Notes under the pieces: model-generated | What the model saw: the letters and a program-made list of their open reading frames with translations, nothing else | Told to the model about the DNA's origin: nothing | Databases searched by the model: none | Assembly (NCBI RefSeq): GCF_020623625.1 | Contig: NC_060200.1 | Span: 1 to 64,000 of the forward strand | Direction of reading: 5' to 3' | Length of the DNA: 64,000 bases | Source of the DNA: Saccharomycodes ludwigii | Lineage: Eukaryota > Ascomycota > Saccharomycetes > Saccharomycodales > Saccharomycodaceae | In this document: positions 33,501-43,758 of the stretch, one piece after another | Position numbering within the stretch: position 1 is the stretch's first letter | Layout: the number at the start of each line of letters is the position of its first letter | Position numbers and translations under genes: made by a program

Positions 33501-34088
33501 GCTTTTTCTTTTTTTTTTTTTTTACTTTTTTTTTTTTTACATAAGTGGCGTTTTTGAAAATGTTTCCATTTAAAAAAAAAGCTTCTAAATTTCTGCTGTG
33601 GTAATTTTCAAATATGCCTCAAAAAAGTGTTAGAATACAATTTTTTTTTAAGGAATTTTTTTAAACGATCGTTTAGCTACAAACAAACCCCAATCTTAAT
33701 TAAATTTGAAAAACTTGTTAGAAACTAACACCTATAAGTTAATGTCCTCAAATTCCACGCAAAGAATAAAACTTGCCATATATAATAGGGGTGGAAGTAT
33801 TAGAAGTGGATATTTAAGATAACAGTTCCTAATGCATTCCGTTGTTTATTAATCTTGGTAAGATCAAATGAGATCTTGGTGCATATAATAAAACTTCTAT
33901 ATAATAGCAAAGTTTTATGTTTTAATTTGTCTTTTTTTTTTTTTCGCGATCTTTTTACTATTTTTTTTTTTTTTTTCAGTCTTCACAATGTTACAGATAA
34001 TATCCGTCACATTTTATCGTAATACATTAGAGAGAAATAACACGAAGTAGAACTCTATAATACAACTAGCCCTCAATTACAAAAGATC
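30563..34088. other. 3.5 kb divergent spacer between LAG1 homologue and desaturase
   Basis: No gene is recognised. It is unusually long for a yeast promoter region. It contains long A/T runs (30807-30832, 31304-31323, 31903-31924, 31947-31978, 33510-33538), a 7 bp arm inverted repeat CTCGTTT/AAACGAG at 31096-31116, a GC-richer patch at about 31335-31410, and a perfect 14 bp palindrome TAAACGATCGTTTA at 33662-33675. It may hide an RNA gene or a decayed gene, but I see no positive evidence. Confidence 0.6.
33662..33675. promoter_or_regulatory. Perfect 14 bp palindrome upstream of the desaturase
   Basis: TAAACGATCGTTTA lies 414 bases before the desaturase start codon. It is a dyad that could bind a dimeric factor; none is known to me for this word. 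Confidence 0.3.
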
Positions 34089-35237
34089 ATGAAAGACATC
34101 TCTTATAAGGGTCTGAATATTAATCCCACCGAATTGGAAACACCTTCGTTAACAAATCATGCGGAAGTCCATGATTTTTATTGGACAAAGAACAAACAAT
34201 TTCATAATGCAAGGAGATTAGCGATGATTAAAAAATACCCAGAAATAACCAAGTTAATGGGACCCGAACCATTAACCAAGTATATTGTCCTCATGGTTGT
34301 TTTAACCCAAACTTTCATCGCAATTGCCTTTAAAAATACAAATTTTTGGAACTGGAAATTTTTAATGGTTGCTTGGTGTATCGGGGGCTCATTGAATCAA
34401 AACTGTTTCTTAGCCATTCACGAATTGAGTCATAACTTAGCTTTTAAAAAACCAATATTTAACAAAGCTTTGTCTATAATTGCTGGGCTACCCAGTGGTG
34501 TTCCAGTGAGTGGATCTTTTAATCCTTATCATCAATTACACCACAAATTTTTAGGGGATGAGATTTACGATACAGATGTTCCTACGAAATTTGAAGCCAA
34601 AGTCTTGTCAAATTTTGGTGGCAAACTATTTTTCCTAACTTTTCAGATATTGTTTTATGCGTTAAGACCTGGCTTTCTTACAAGCGTTCCTATCACTCTG
34701 TTCCAAGTATTTAATGTGTTGGCATGTATTTGTTATGATTTACTTATGACCTTTAAATGGGGAAGTTTCAATTCTTTTGCATATTTGATTATATCTTCTT
34801 TATTTGCTGGATGTTTCCACCCAACTAGTGGTCATTTTATTGCAGAACATTATTTATTTGACGAGGCCGAAGCAATAAAGGGTGGTGTACAAGCATTAAA
34901 ATTCACTGAACCAGATTCAGTTCTAGAGGATGCTAAGAAAGATTATTTGGAAAATTATAGGCCACAATATGCTATGGAAACTTTTTCGTATTACGGTCCT
35001 TGGAATATTTTTGTTTGGAATGCCGGCTGGCATCTAGAGCATCATGATTTTCCATATATTGCTTGGACAAGGGTCAATAAACTTCATGAAATCGCTCCAG
35101 AGTTTTATCTAGGTTTACCACATCACACAAGCTGGGTTAAAGTTTTATGGGATTTTTTATTTACAAAAGATGTCACTCTGTATAGTAGAGTTAAAAGGGT
35201 GAACTATGAAAAAAGAGCGATGAAAAAGAAAAATTAG
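34089..35237 (+). CDS. Sphingolipid delta-4 desaturase (dihydroceramide desaturase)
   Basis: Introduces the 4,5-trans double bond into dihydroceramide in the ER, the step that commits ceramide to glucosylceramide in fungi. The protein has 382 residues, a normal length. The N-terminal part (FYWTKNKQFHNARRLAMIKK, then YPEITKLMGPEP) matches the lipid-desaturase N-terminal domain of the DES family. The three histidine boxes that hold the di-iron centre are intact: HELSH near residue 111, HQLHH near 147 and HLEHH near 314. Several hydrophobic segments lie between them. S. cerevisiae lacks this gene; Kluyveromyces lactis and many other yeasts have it. A ceramide synthase lies next to it, diverging. 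The start is the first ATG of the frame. The stop is TAG. Confidence 0.93.
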   Translation: MKDISYKGLNINPTELETPSLTNHAEVHDFYWTKNKQFHNARRLAMIKKYPEITKLMGPEPLTKYIVLMVVLTQTFIAIAFKNTNFWNWKFLMVAWCIGGSLNQNCFLAIHELSHNLAFKKPIFNKALSIIAGLPSGVPVSGSFNPYHQLHHKFLGDEIYDTDVPTKFEAKVLSNFGGKLFFLTFQILFYALRPGFLTSVPITLFQVFNVLACICYDLLMTFKWGSFNSFAYLIISSLFAGCFHPTSGHFIAEHYLFDEAEAIKGGVQALKFTEPDSVLEDAKKDYLENYRPQYAMETFSYYGPWNIFVWNAGWHLEHHDFPYIAWTRVNKLHEIAPEFYLGLPHHTSWVKVLWDFLFTKDVTLYSRVKRVNYEKRAMKKKN

Positions 35238-35630
35238 TACATTTTTTTTTTTTTTTTTTTTCCTCTCTCTCTCTCTTTTAAAAAAAAAAAAAGAAAAATC
35301 ATTATTGTGATATTAACTATATACACCATTTTTCGAATATGTTTTTAAATTATTATTTATTTATACATTCATATGCACCACCAGTCTTGTAGTTCTTCTA
35401 AAAATCCTAATTTTATGATGTCTTTTTCCGACCTATTGATAAACTATTTCACGTAATTCATATTAATGTCACCTCCAAGTGGGGAGGAAGGGGTCTACCA
35501 TATTTAAATTCGATATAACTTAAAGAATTATCGATACTTGAATTCGAACCATTGTCTTTTAAATATGTTTTTCAAAATCTTTACTTTAATCGGTGAGAAA
35601 ATAAGTATATTGGAAATTAGGAAGTTTCCC

Positions 35631-35662
<32 letters not shown>

Positions 35663-36922
35663 GAAGGTATTTGGTAATATGGATAATAATCTCAATTCTG
35701 TCTCTGTCATTTTGCAAGTATACTTACTCCTCGAAAATCTATTGTAGTCCAATATTTGATAACCCGATATAACTTACCTCTGACACAAAAATCATTTGCT
35801 TTTGCTAATTTTAAAGTATAAATAAGGATACCTGGAATACCATTACCAACTGCCCATGAGATAACCGTATAAAATTTATACAGAATGTACATTTTGTTAT
35901 ACGGACCTCCTAACCATATATACATACTCGGCACTTTATTTATTGGGTTTGTTACTAATTTTCTCATATAGCGTTTTTTGTAGTGCCATTTTTAACTTTC
36001 ATAATGACTTTAATTGTGTCATTTTCTGGAGTTGGAATTAGTTTAAAAGGATGAGATTGCCAGAAAAAGTTTCCAGTCAGTTAAGCATAATAAGAAATTA
36101 TTTGTGCTAGTGAATAAATAAGTCAAAATAGCCATAAAAATGGCTAAGAATCCAGATCACTCGCCAAAATATCTACTTAATTGAATATTTTCTTCTTTCA
36201 ATTGGATAACGAACATGATGCGGAACATATCCAATTTTAACAATTGTGAATACAACGCATAACACAAATCAACAAAAAATAATGATGTTTTCTATCCTAG
36301 TGGGTAACAGTTCATTACTCTAAGGAATAATATAGGTTTTAGGGAAAAAAAACGGCGATAAAAATTATTGGATTTTAGAAAATGTGAAATCCGTTTAACT
36401 CCAGGCATTCTATTGATACCAATATTCTGAAAAATAATATAAATAGACGCAATTAGAACGATTAAGACCTAATAACGGGGAAATATACTTCTAAAATAAA
36501 TTAAGTTTTCAATATTAATTTGAAAAGAAAACAAAAACTTGTAACCGAGTTAATAACTAGTTTCATTCCAATAAACTGAATAACATAAGTAAATGGATTT
36601 GTTAAAATCTGACAATAAGTAAAAGGAAATCAAAAGAAGAATAAGTAAAAAGTGGCTGGCAAACTTTTGAGGAAAATATTGGTGAGCTGGCTATAATCAT
36701 GGTGATAAAGCAGGTTAGAAGTTAAAAAAAATATTCAATAAACAATTAAATTTAAAAACTAACGTCTAACCATAAAATGTAAATATATTTATTGTCTTGG
36801 TATTCATCACATTCATATGGTAAAACGATTTTTTAATTATTGAATAAAAACCCCAGTAGAGAAAAAGAAATTCTAAATCCGTTTTTTTTTTTCTATGTAT
36901 AAAATACGCATATGTGTGTGTG

Positions 36923-36978
36923 ATGTTGGCATGCTTGTTATTGTTAATGTTGACATGCTTGTTATTGTTAATGTTGAC
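36923..36978. repeat. 24 bp tandem repeat, 2.3 copies
   Basis: The unit ATGTTGACATGCTTGTTATT plus GTTA repeats at 36923 and 36947, with a partial copy at 36971. The two full copies differ by one base. Confidence 0.85.
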
Positions 36979-37430
36979 ATAATAAACAATGAGTATTAAA
37001 ATATCAATGACATATATTAAGTCTAAATTATTTATTAGCTCATTATAAAGATATATGTGTTACATTCTTTTTTTTTCTTTTTTTTTTTTATTTGCTCACC
37101 AGTGGCTATTTTGCTTCCAATCCGTTTATTTAACAAAGTTTAGATTATTAGGACATTTCTAAATTAGAGGTTTTTATTCCTTTGCTATGGGCATTTGTTA
37201 TTCACGTATTTTGCCGTATACACTATAATTTTTAGTCATTTACCCCTTACAATATAAAGTTACACGATATAAATTTGGTTTTATTGTATTACAGAATACA
37301 TGTTATTTAATAATCAAAAAAAGTTATTATGATGGTTCAAAAAAAAAAAATTAAATTTTGAGATAGTAATGCTGAAATTCTTTTGGATATTTAAAAACAA
37401 ATCTAGGCGGACATCCTACATGGAATCGGA

Positions 37431-37469
37431 TTAGCTTCGGATTAGTAGATTGCATTAACCGGAAGCTAA
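37431..37469 (+). other. Possible stem-loop
   Basis: TTAGCTTCGG at 37431-37440 pairs with CCGGAAGCTAA at 37459-37469, leaving one bulged C and a loop of about 18 bases. The surrounding 80 bases are richer in G and C than the rest of the spacer. It could be part of a structured RNA; no snoRNA or tRNA box set is evident. Confidence 0.25.
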
Positions 37470-37909
37470 AGTTGCAAGCGAAGTATTGAAAATTGGATTA
37501 TTGCATTATAAAAATAAAAAAAAGCAAAAACAACAAAAGGGGGGAAAAAAAAAAAAAAAAAAAAAAAAATTAGGAGAAAAAGAAAAAAAAATTTTTATTT
37601 TATTTTATTTTGACGAAGGGAGATAGGGAAAAGTTTAATTTTAAAGAATTTCTTTTGTGTATTGTTATATATATATAATAAGTGTTATTCCACATTAATA
37701 AATTTGTACTACATTATTAACTTAGCACTGTTCTCCACCCCACCCAACTATTTCCCCCCCCTCAAAAAAAAAAATACCTTATAGATTATTTTCTTTTTTA
37801 GCAACAACATATTAATTATATAAATAAAGCGGTAGAACGTGGTAATAACATTGTTTTATTACATATCTAAGTCCGTATCGCGCACTAAACACATCGGATG
37901 TTGACTTTT

Positions 37910-38046
37910 TGAGTCATTTTTAACATCATAATAAAATAAAAAAAAAAGGGGCGGGGACCAGCAGCAGGTGACAGCAGATGATGGTATGGGGTAACTGACA
38001 ATATTAGATGATTAATAAAACTTTATCTTAAAATAAAATTGCCCCT
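37910..38046. promoter_or_regulatory. Candidate GDB1 promoter elements: Gcn4-type and two STREs
   Basis: TGAGTCA (37910-37916) is a perfect Gcn4/AP-1 core. AGGGG (37947-37951) and CCCCT (38042-38046) are stress-response elements bound by Msn2/Msn4. They lie about 210-350 bases before the GDB1 start. Glycogen genes of S. cerevisiae are induced through such elements. Five-base words are common by chance, so this is suggestive only. Confidence 0.35.
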
Positions 38047-38257
38047 ATATCCAATTTATAACCAAAAACTCGAAGAACTTTCATATATATATATAAATAT
38101 ACAACATATCCGCAACCACTTCCTCCTCCCTTCACCAATCTGAAATTTAAAAAATAAAGAAGAAGAAAAAAAAAAAAAAAAAAAATTCAAAAAAAAAAAA
38201 AAAAAAAAATAAAAATAGCAAGAAAAAGGCTTACACACAGAATTGCAAGTAATAGCT

Positions 38258-41200
38258 ATGAGAAGATTATTACTAAGATTGTCTGATACAGGAGAACCAG
38301 TTGTTAGTTGTTCATATGGGAAAGGTGTTCTAACTTTGCCATCTTTACCAAACCCTAGCAACTACAAAATAGGTGATCCATTGTACACTATTGTTCTAGT
38401 TGTAGCAGCCGGATGTCCTGTTAGTAGAGATGCTATTTTGTGGACAAACGTTCCAAAAGATCATAAAACTGAGTTTAAGAGGGACAAATTTTACAAAAAT
38501 ATTATCAAGGCTAGTTTCCACAAGGATGATTATATACACATTCCAATTTACCACCCTGGTCCATATTGCTATTATATATCTTTTAGAAATGATAATGACG
38601 AGTTGCAAACTACTAAAAAGTTTTATTTTGTTACTCCTCCCGTTTTAACCATAAACGATAATTTTGTTCAACTAAACTCGATATCGTTGCAGACTGTTGT
38701 TTCCAAGTGGGTAGATCCTTCTAACTGGGATCCCATGTTTAAAAAAATTTCCAGAAAAGGGTATAACATGATACATTTTACTCCTTTGCAACAAAGAGGC
38801 GAATCGGATTCTCCGTATTCTATATATGATCAGTTGAAGTTTGATCCTACTTTTTTCAATTCTTCAGAGGATGTTTCTAAAATGGTTTCTAAGTTACGTT
38901 ATAGTTATAACATTCTATCTTTGACAGATGTGGTATTTAATCATACTGCCAATAATTCTAGTTGGCTAAGGGATCACCCAGATGCCGGTTACAACCAAGT
39001 AACTGCACCCCATTTAACTCCTGCTATCGAATTAGATCAACAATTATTAACATTTAGCGTGGAGATGGCTAATTTGGGCTATCCCTGTGATATGAAAAAC
39101 GTTGATGATTTGATAAGAGTTATGGATGGTATTAAAATACATGTCTTAGGTAGTATTAGGCTATGGGAGTACTATGTTGTGAACGTGACTGAAACTTTAA
39201 ATAGCTTAAAACTATCTCTTGATGACAAAGATTCAGAATTGCCTCGCTTTGAAAAAGTTGGCGACGATGTTGTTAATGATATAGTCAAGTTGTCAAAGTT
39301 CGTAAAGGATAACGCAGCAGTAACTCCATTTGATGATACTGTCTTTGGGACTAAATTTTCCAAGAAGTTAGATAGTCTTAAATTTGCCGGTATTTTAATT
39401 AGTTTTTTCCCCGACTACGAAAAATCTGATCTATTAAATAAGGCAAGGGATATTGTAAATGAAATCAACTTACCTCTTTATAAACAGTATGATGATGATG
39501 TTGCTTGTATTTTGTTACAGTTGTATAATAGGATCAAATACTTAAGATTGGATCCAAATGGCCCGCAACTAGGTAAGGTTACTTTTTCTTCGCCTTTAAC
39601 TGAACCCTACTTTACTCCAGTAAAGTCTTCTAAAGATGGCAAGACGTATTATCTCGCTAATAATGGTTGGATTTGGAACGGTAATCCATTAATTGATTTC
39701 GCTTCTAATAAAACAAAGTCTTATTTGAGAAGAGAGGTCATTTCTTGGGGAGATTGTGTTAAATTGAGATATGGTTCAGGGCCGGAAGATTCTCCCTATT
39801 TGTGGGAAAGAATGGCAGAATATGTTAAATTAAATGCTTCGATATTTGATGGGTTCCGTATTGATAACTGTCACTCCACACCCATACATGTCGGTGAATA
39901 TTTTCTTGACATTGCTCGTAAAGTTAACCCAAATTTATATGTTTTAGCTGAGTTGTTTAGTGGTAGTGAAGAGTTGGATTGTTTATTTGTGGAAAGGCTT
40001 GGTATCAACTCTTTGCTAAGGGAAGCTATGCAGGCATGGTCAGAAGAAGAATTAAGCTCTTTGATTCACAAGTATGGTGGTAGACCTATAGGTTCTTATA
40101 AGTATTTACCATTGGATGACTATGCTTATTCGACTGATTTTAAGTTGGATGAAGAATATTGTGAGTATTTGAAGACTTCTAACCAAATTAAGTGTGTTTC
40201 AGAGATTAAAATGCCGAAAACTTTAACAGCGACTCCACCTCATGCCTTGTTTATGGACTGTACGCATGATAACGAGACACCCTTTCAAAAGAGAACTGTG
40301 GAAGATACTCTTCCTAATGCTGCCTTGGTTTCTTTTTGTTCTTCCGCCGTTGGTTCTGTTTATGGCTACGATGAAATTTTCCCATACTTGTTAGATGTTG
40401 TGAACGAAAAAAGAAAATATAGTGTTAAGCAAGATGATGGTATTTCTGATGTTAAAACATTATTGAACAAAATCAGGAAAAAAATTGCGCTGGAAACTCA
40501 AGACATTGAAGATTCAGAAATGCATATTCACCATGAAGGTGAGTATATAACATTCCACAGAACAAATACTAGAAATGGAGCGGGATGGTTTTTAATTGCA
40601 CGTTCGAAATTCAATGATGATGTACCTTATCAAGCTCCGCCCAAAATTGTATTGAATTCCAGTATCTGTAAGTTCGATTTTGCCTACACTTTGGAAATTG
40701 TAGGGGATGTTCCACAAGATACCAAGTTTATTAATGGGGTTGAAACAAGATTGAGGCCTTTGAGTGGGTTGGATATTAATAAAATTGGGGATTCTGATAA
40801 TGTTGAGATCATTATTCCTGATGATTTCCCTGCTGGCTCTATTGCAGTATTTGAAACGAAGCACATTGGTGTTGATAAAGATTTAGATACCTATCTTAGA
40901 TCTGGTGTTGTTAAGGCGTGCAGAAATCTGAATCTAGACTCTTTGAATGCGCTTTTGTATCGTTGTGAACCTGAAGAAAGGGATTCCAGCAATGGAGAAA
41001 CCGGTTGCTATGTGATTCCAAACTATGGGCCGATAATATATGCTGGTTTACAAGGTTGGGTGTCAATATTTAGAAATGTGATATTCAATAATGATTTAGC
41101 ACATCCTATAAGTGAACATTTAAGAAATGGTCAATGGGCCTTGGATTATGTTTGTGATAGATTGAATAAATATAAAAATTTGGATGGTGTTGAGGAGTTC

Positions 41201-42847
41201 CAAGCTTGGTTAATCTCAAGAATGGAGAGGATTAAACGCATTCCTTATTATCTAATTCCAACTTATTTTTCGTTAATCGTTGGGGTTGCTTATGAATGCT
41301 GCAGGTTTAAGTGTATGCAACTTTTATCGCCTAATATTGGTAAGTCTACGTTGTTTGTGCAGAGTTTAGCTTTAGCTTCAGTTCAGATGGTGTCCAAGGT
41401 GTATTCGGCTTCATTGCTGCCTGACAAGTCCGTTAGCTGTCTTGCTGCTGGTTTACCGCATTTTAGTTCTGGTTTTATGAGATGCTGGGGTAGAGATGTG
41501 TTTATCTCATTGAGAGGATTATTATTGACAACTGGTAGGTTTGAATATGCCAAAAGTCATATTTTGGCAGCTGCAAAAACTTTGAAACATGGTTTGATTC
41601 CTAACTTGTTGGATTCTGGTAGAAACCCCAGGTATAATGCTAGAGATGCTGTATGGTTTTTCTTGCAAGCTATTCAAGATTATGTGGATATTGTGCCTGA
41701 TGGCAAGAGTATTTTGAAAGAAAAGGTTACAAGAAGGTTCCCCTTGGATGACGAGTATATTCCAATCGATAGCCCTAAAGCCTTTAGTTATGAAAGCTCT
41801 TTGGAAGATATTATTTATGAAATTTTTTCAAGACATGCTAAAGGAATTAAGTATAGGGAAGCAAATGCAGGGCCTAATTTGGATAGAGTGATGAAATCTG
41901 ATGGTTTCAATGTCGAGGTACGTGTTGATTGGGAAACTGGATTGGTACATGGCGGATCCCAATCCAATTGTGGTACATGGATGGATAAGATGGGCGAAAG
42001 TGAGAAAGCACATTCTGTTGGTGTTCCTGGTACACCAAGAGACGGTGCTGCTGTTGAAATTAACGGATTGTTAAAAAGTTCTTTGAGGTTTGTCAGAAAA
42101 TTAAATAAAAATGGAGATTTTAAATATGATCATGTGCTTAAAAGCGATGGGAGCAAAATTACCTTTGCAGAATGGGACAAATTGTTGCAAGACAATTTTG
42201 AGAGGAAGTTCTATGTTCCTATGGATCCTGCAGATGATGATAAGTATGATATTGATCCTAAGATTGTTAATAGAAGAGGTATTTATAAGGATTTGTATAA
42301 AAGTGGGAAGTCATATGAAGATTATCAGTTACGTCCGAACGCCATGATAGCTTTGACTGTAGCACCAGAATTGTTCACACCGGAATTTGCTATTGGTGCT
42401 ATTGAAATTACGGATAAAGTACTAAGAGGGCCGATTGGTATGAAAACATTAGATCCAAGTGATTATAATTACAGACCGTATTATAATAACGGTGATGATA
42501 GTGATGATTTTGCTACAGCAAAGGGTAGAAATTATCATCAAGGCCCTGAATGGGTTTGGTGTTTTGGGTATTTTTTGAGAGCATACCATTTCTTTTATTT
42601 TAACTACAATCCAAAGTCTCAGAATCGTGTCAAGCGTAAGCCATCATCTTACTTGTACTTACAATTGTACAAGAGGATGGACAAGCATAGGAAGTGGATC
42701 GTATCTAGTCCATGGGCCGGATTGACTGAGTTGACTAATAAAGATGGTGAAGAGTGTAAGGATTCTTCACCTTCTCAAGCATGGAGTAGCGCTTGCTTAT
42801 TGGATTTATTTTTTGATTTATGGAGTTTGTATGAAGAGGATGTGTGA
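38258..42847 (+). CDS. GDB1: Glycogen debranching enzyme
   Basis: Bifunctional cytosolic enzyme that removes glycogen branches: 4-alpha-glucanotransferase in the N-terminal GH13-like half and amylo-1,6-glucosidase in the C-terminal half. The ATG at 38258 gives 1,529 residues (S. cerevisiae Gdb1 has 1,536) and an N-terminus, MRRLLLRLSDTGEPVVSCSY, that lines up with the yeast protein; no earlier ATG is in frame. The transferase nucleophile motif FDGFRIDNCHS lies near residue 530-540 and is followed by AELFSGSEELD with the acid/base Glu. The glucosidase half carries MRCWGRDVFISLRGLL and HGGSQSNCGTWMDKMG (about 1,231-1,246). It is the first gene of the block conserved with S. cerevisiae YPR184W-YPR191W. 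Confidence 0.97.
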   Translation: MRRLLLRLSDTGEPVVSCSYGKGVLTLPSLPNPSNYKIGDPLYTIVLVVAAGCPVSRDAILWTNVPKDHKTEFKRDKFYKNIIKASFHKDDYIHIPIYHPGPYCYYISFRNDNDELQTTKKFYFVTPPVLTINDNFVQLNSISLQTVVSKWVDPSNWDPMFKKISRKGYNMIHFTPLQQRGESDSPYSIYDQLKFDPTFFNSSEDVSKMVSKLRYSYNILSLTDVVFNHTANNSSWLRDHPDAGYNQVTAPHLTPAIELDQQLLTFSVEMANLGYPCDMKNVDDLIRVMDGIKIHVLGSIRLWEYYVVNVTETLNSLKLSLDDKDSELPRFEKVGDDVVNDIVKLSKFVKDNAAVTPFDDTVFGTKFSKKLDSLKFAGILISFFPDYEKSDLLNKARDIVNEINLPLYKQYDDDVACILLQLYNRIKYLRLDPNGPQLGKVTFSSPLTEPYFTPVKSSKDGKTYYLANNGWIWNGNPLIDFASNKTKSYLRREVISWGDCVKLRYGSGPEDSPYLWERMAEYVKLNASIFDGFRIDNCHSTPIHVGEYFLDIARKVNPNLYVLAELFSGSEELDCLFVERLGINSLLREAMQAWSEEELSSLIHKYGGRPIGSYKYLPLDDYAYSTDFKLDEEYCEYLKTSNQIKCVSEIKMPKTLTATPPHALFMDCTHDNETPFQKRTVEDTLPNAALVSFCSSAVGSVYGYDEIFPYLLDVVNEKRKYSVKQDDGISDVKTLLNKIRKKIALETQDIEDSEMHIHHEGEYITFHRTNTRNGAGWFLIARSKFNDDVPYQAPPKIVLNSSICKFDFAYTLEIVGDVPQDTKFINGVETRLRPLSGLDINKIGDSDNVEIIIPDDFPAGSIAVFETKHIGVDKDLDTYLRSGVVKACRNLNLDSLNALLYRCEPEERDSSNGETGCYVIPNYGPIIYAGLQGWVSIFRNVIFNNDLAHPISEHLRNGQWALDYVCDRLNKYKNLDGVEEFQAWLISRMERIKRIPYYLIPTYFSLIVGVAYECCRFKCMQLLSPNIGKSTLFVQSLALASVQMVSKVYSASLLPDKSVSCLAAGLPHFSSGFMRCWGRDVFISLRGLLLTTGRFEYAKSHILAAAKTLKHGLIPNLLDSGRNPRYNARDAVWFFLQAIQDYVDIVPDGKSILKEKVTRRFPLDDEYIPIDSPKAFSYESSLEDIIYEIFSRHAKGIKYREANAGPNLDRVMKSDGFNVEVRVDWETGLVHGGSQSNCGTWMDKMGESEKAHSVGVPGTPRDGAAVEINGLLKSSLRFVRKLNKNGDFKYDHVLKSDGSKITFAEWDKLLQDNFERKFYVPMDPADDDKYDIDPKIVNRRGIYKDLYKSGKSYEDYQLRPNAMIALTVAPELFTPEFAIGAIEITDKVLRGPIGMKTLDPSDYNYRPYYNNGDDSDDFATAKGRNYHQGPEWVWCFGYFLRAYHFFYFNYNPKSQNRVKRKPSSYLYLQLYKRMDKHRKWIVSSPWAGLTELTNKDGEECKDSSPSQAWSSACLLDLFFDLWSLYEEDV

Positions 42848-42903
42848 GAGGTTGAGTATAAGTGTATATTTCTATATAATATATTAATTATTTGTTAAAT
42901 ATT

Positions 42904-42927
42904 CCCCCCCCCCCCCCCCCCCCCCCT
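42904..42927. repeat. Homopolymer of 24 C
   Basis: 24 uninterrupted C on the + strand, 57 bases after the GDB1 stop, in a genome where such runs are otherwise A or T. It is probably in the GDB1 3' untranslated region. Confidence 0.95.
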
Positions 42928-43676
42928 TTCCTTTTAGAGCTTTGTCATTGATATTTGATTGATATTAAAGTTTGCGATGTGTGTTGATTGTTTTGAATGC
43001 TAATGATCAGATACAGTTTATGCCGAGAAGTTTAACGGACAAATTAAAAATTAGTAGTAGTAAATTTAAGATTTATATATACAAGGGAGTGTGAGTGTTA
43101 TTACATCATTACGGATAACAAAGTAGGGGGAAAAGGGATATGTATATAGTGTGTGGTTTTTTATTATTTTCTATCGAAATTAATAGTAATAAAAGGAGGC
43201 GTGAAAAAGTCAATAGCGGGAATATGGTAAAAATGGTGAGGAGGCGGTTATTTTATTGTGTATAATTGTGTACAGTTATGTAGTCTGATAGTCACGTGTA
43301 TATATTTAATAAAACAGGAATCAATCTTTTAGTCATTATTGTGCAATGAGCACGATATTTAATATCAAATTGGCTTGGAGTAGAAGTTTAAATTACCATT
43401 CAAATGATGTTTGTGACTCACATTATAAACCATTATTAATCTTTTCTAACTTTTTCTTATTTATAATTTACAATTTTTTAATTCTTTTATGTTAACTTTA
43501 TCGGTATTACTTGATAATGAGATAAAAAAAAAAAGGATAGTGTTTATCTTTTATCTTTTTTTTTATTTTTATTTTTAATTTCATTTTTAATTATAATTTT
43601 TTTTTTTTTTTACATCTTTTTGATTTATGCTATATCCTTAATCTTATTAAAACTTTTTTTATCAGAAAAAAAAAAA

Positions 43677-43679
<3 letters not shown>

Positions 43680-43717
<38 letters not shown>
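43680..43717. repeat. (CA)18 microsatellite in the ATG13 leader
   Basis: An A run of 15-16 bases is followed by about 18 CA units, ending roughly 40 bases before the ATG13 start codon. Confidence 0.95.
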
Positions 43718-43720
<3 letters not shown>

Positions 43721-43758
43721 AAGGGCAAGTACTATTAAGATCAAATAAACACCATTAA

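Larger units (their letters stand above)
35238..38257. other. 3 kb spacer before GDB1
   Basis: No gene is recognised. Contents: a long T run (35634-35662), a 24 bp tandem repeat (36923-36978), a possible RNA hairpin (37431-37469), a long A run (about 37549-37569), and candidate regulatory words close to GDB1 (TGAGTCA at 37910, AGGGG at 37947, CCCCT at 38042). A/T runs at 38165-38210 lie in the presumed GDB1 leader. Confidence 0.6.
42848..43758. other. GDB1-ATG13 spacer
   Basis: Contains a run of 24 C (42904-42927), a perfect E-box with GTCACGTG (43291-43298; Cbf1/Pho4-type core), several T runs near 43560-43610, and a CA microsatellite directly upstream of ATG13. No gene is seen. Confidence 0.7.
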
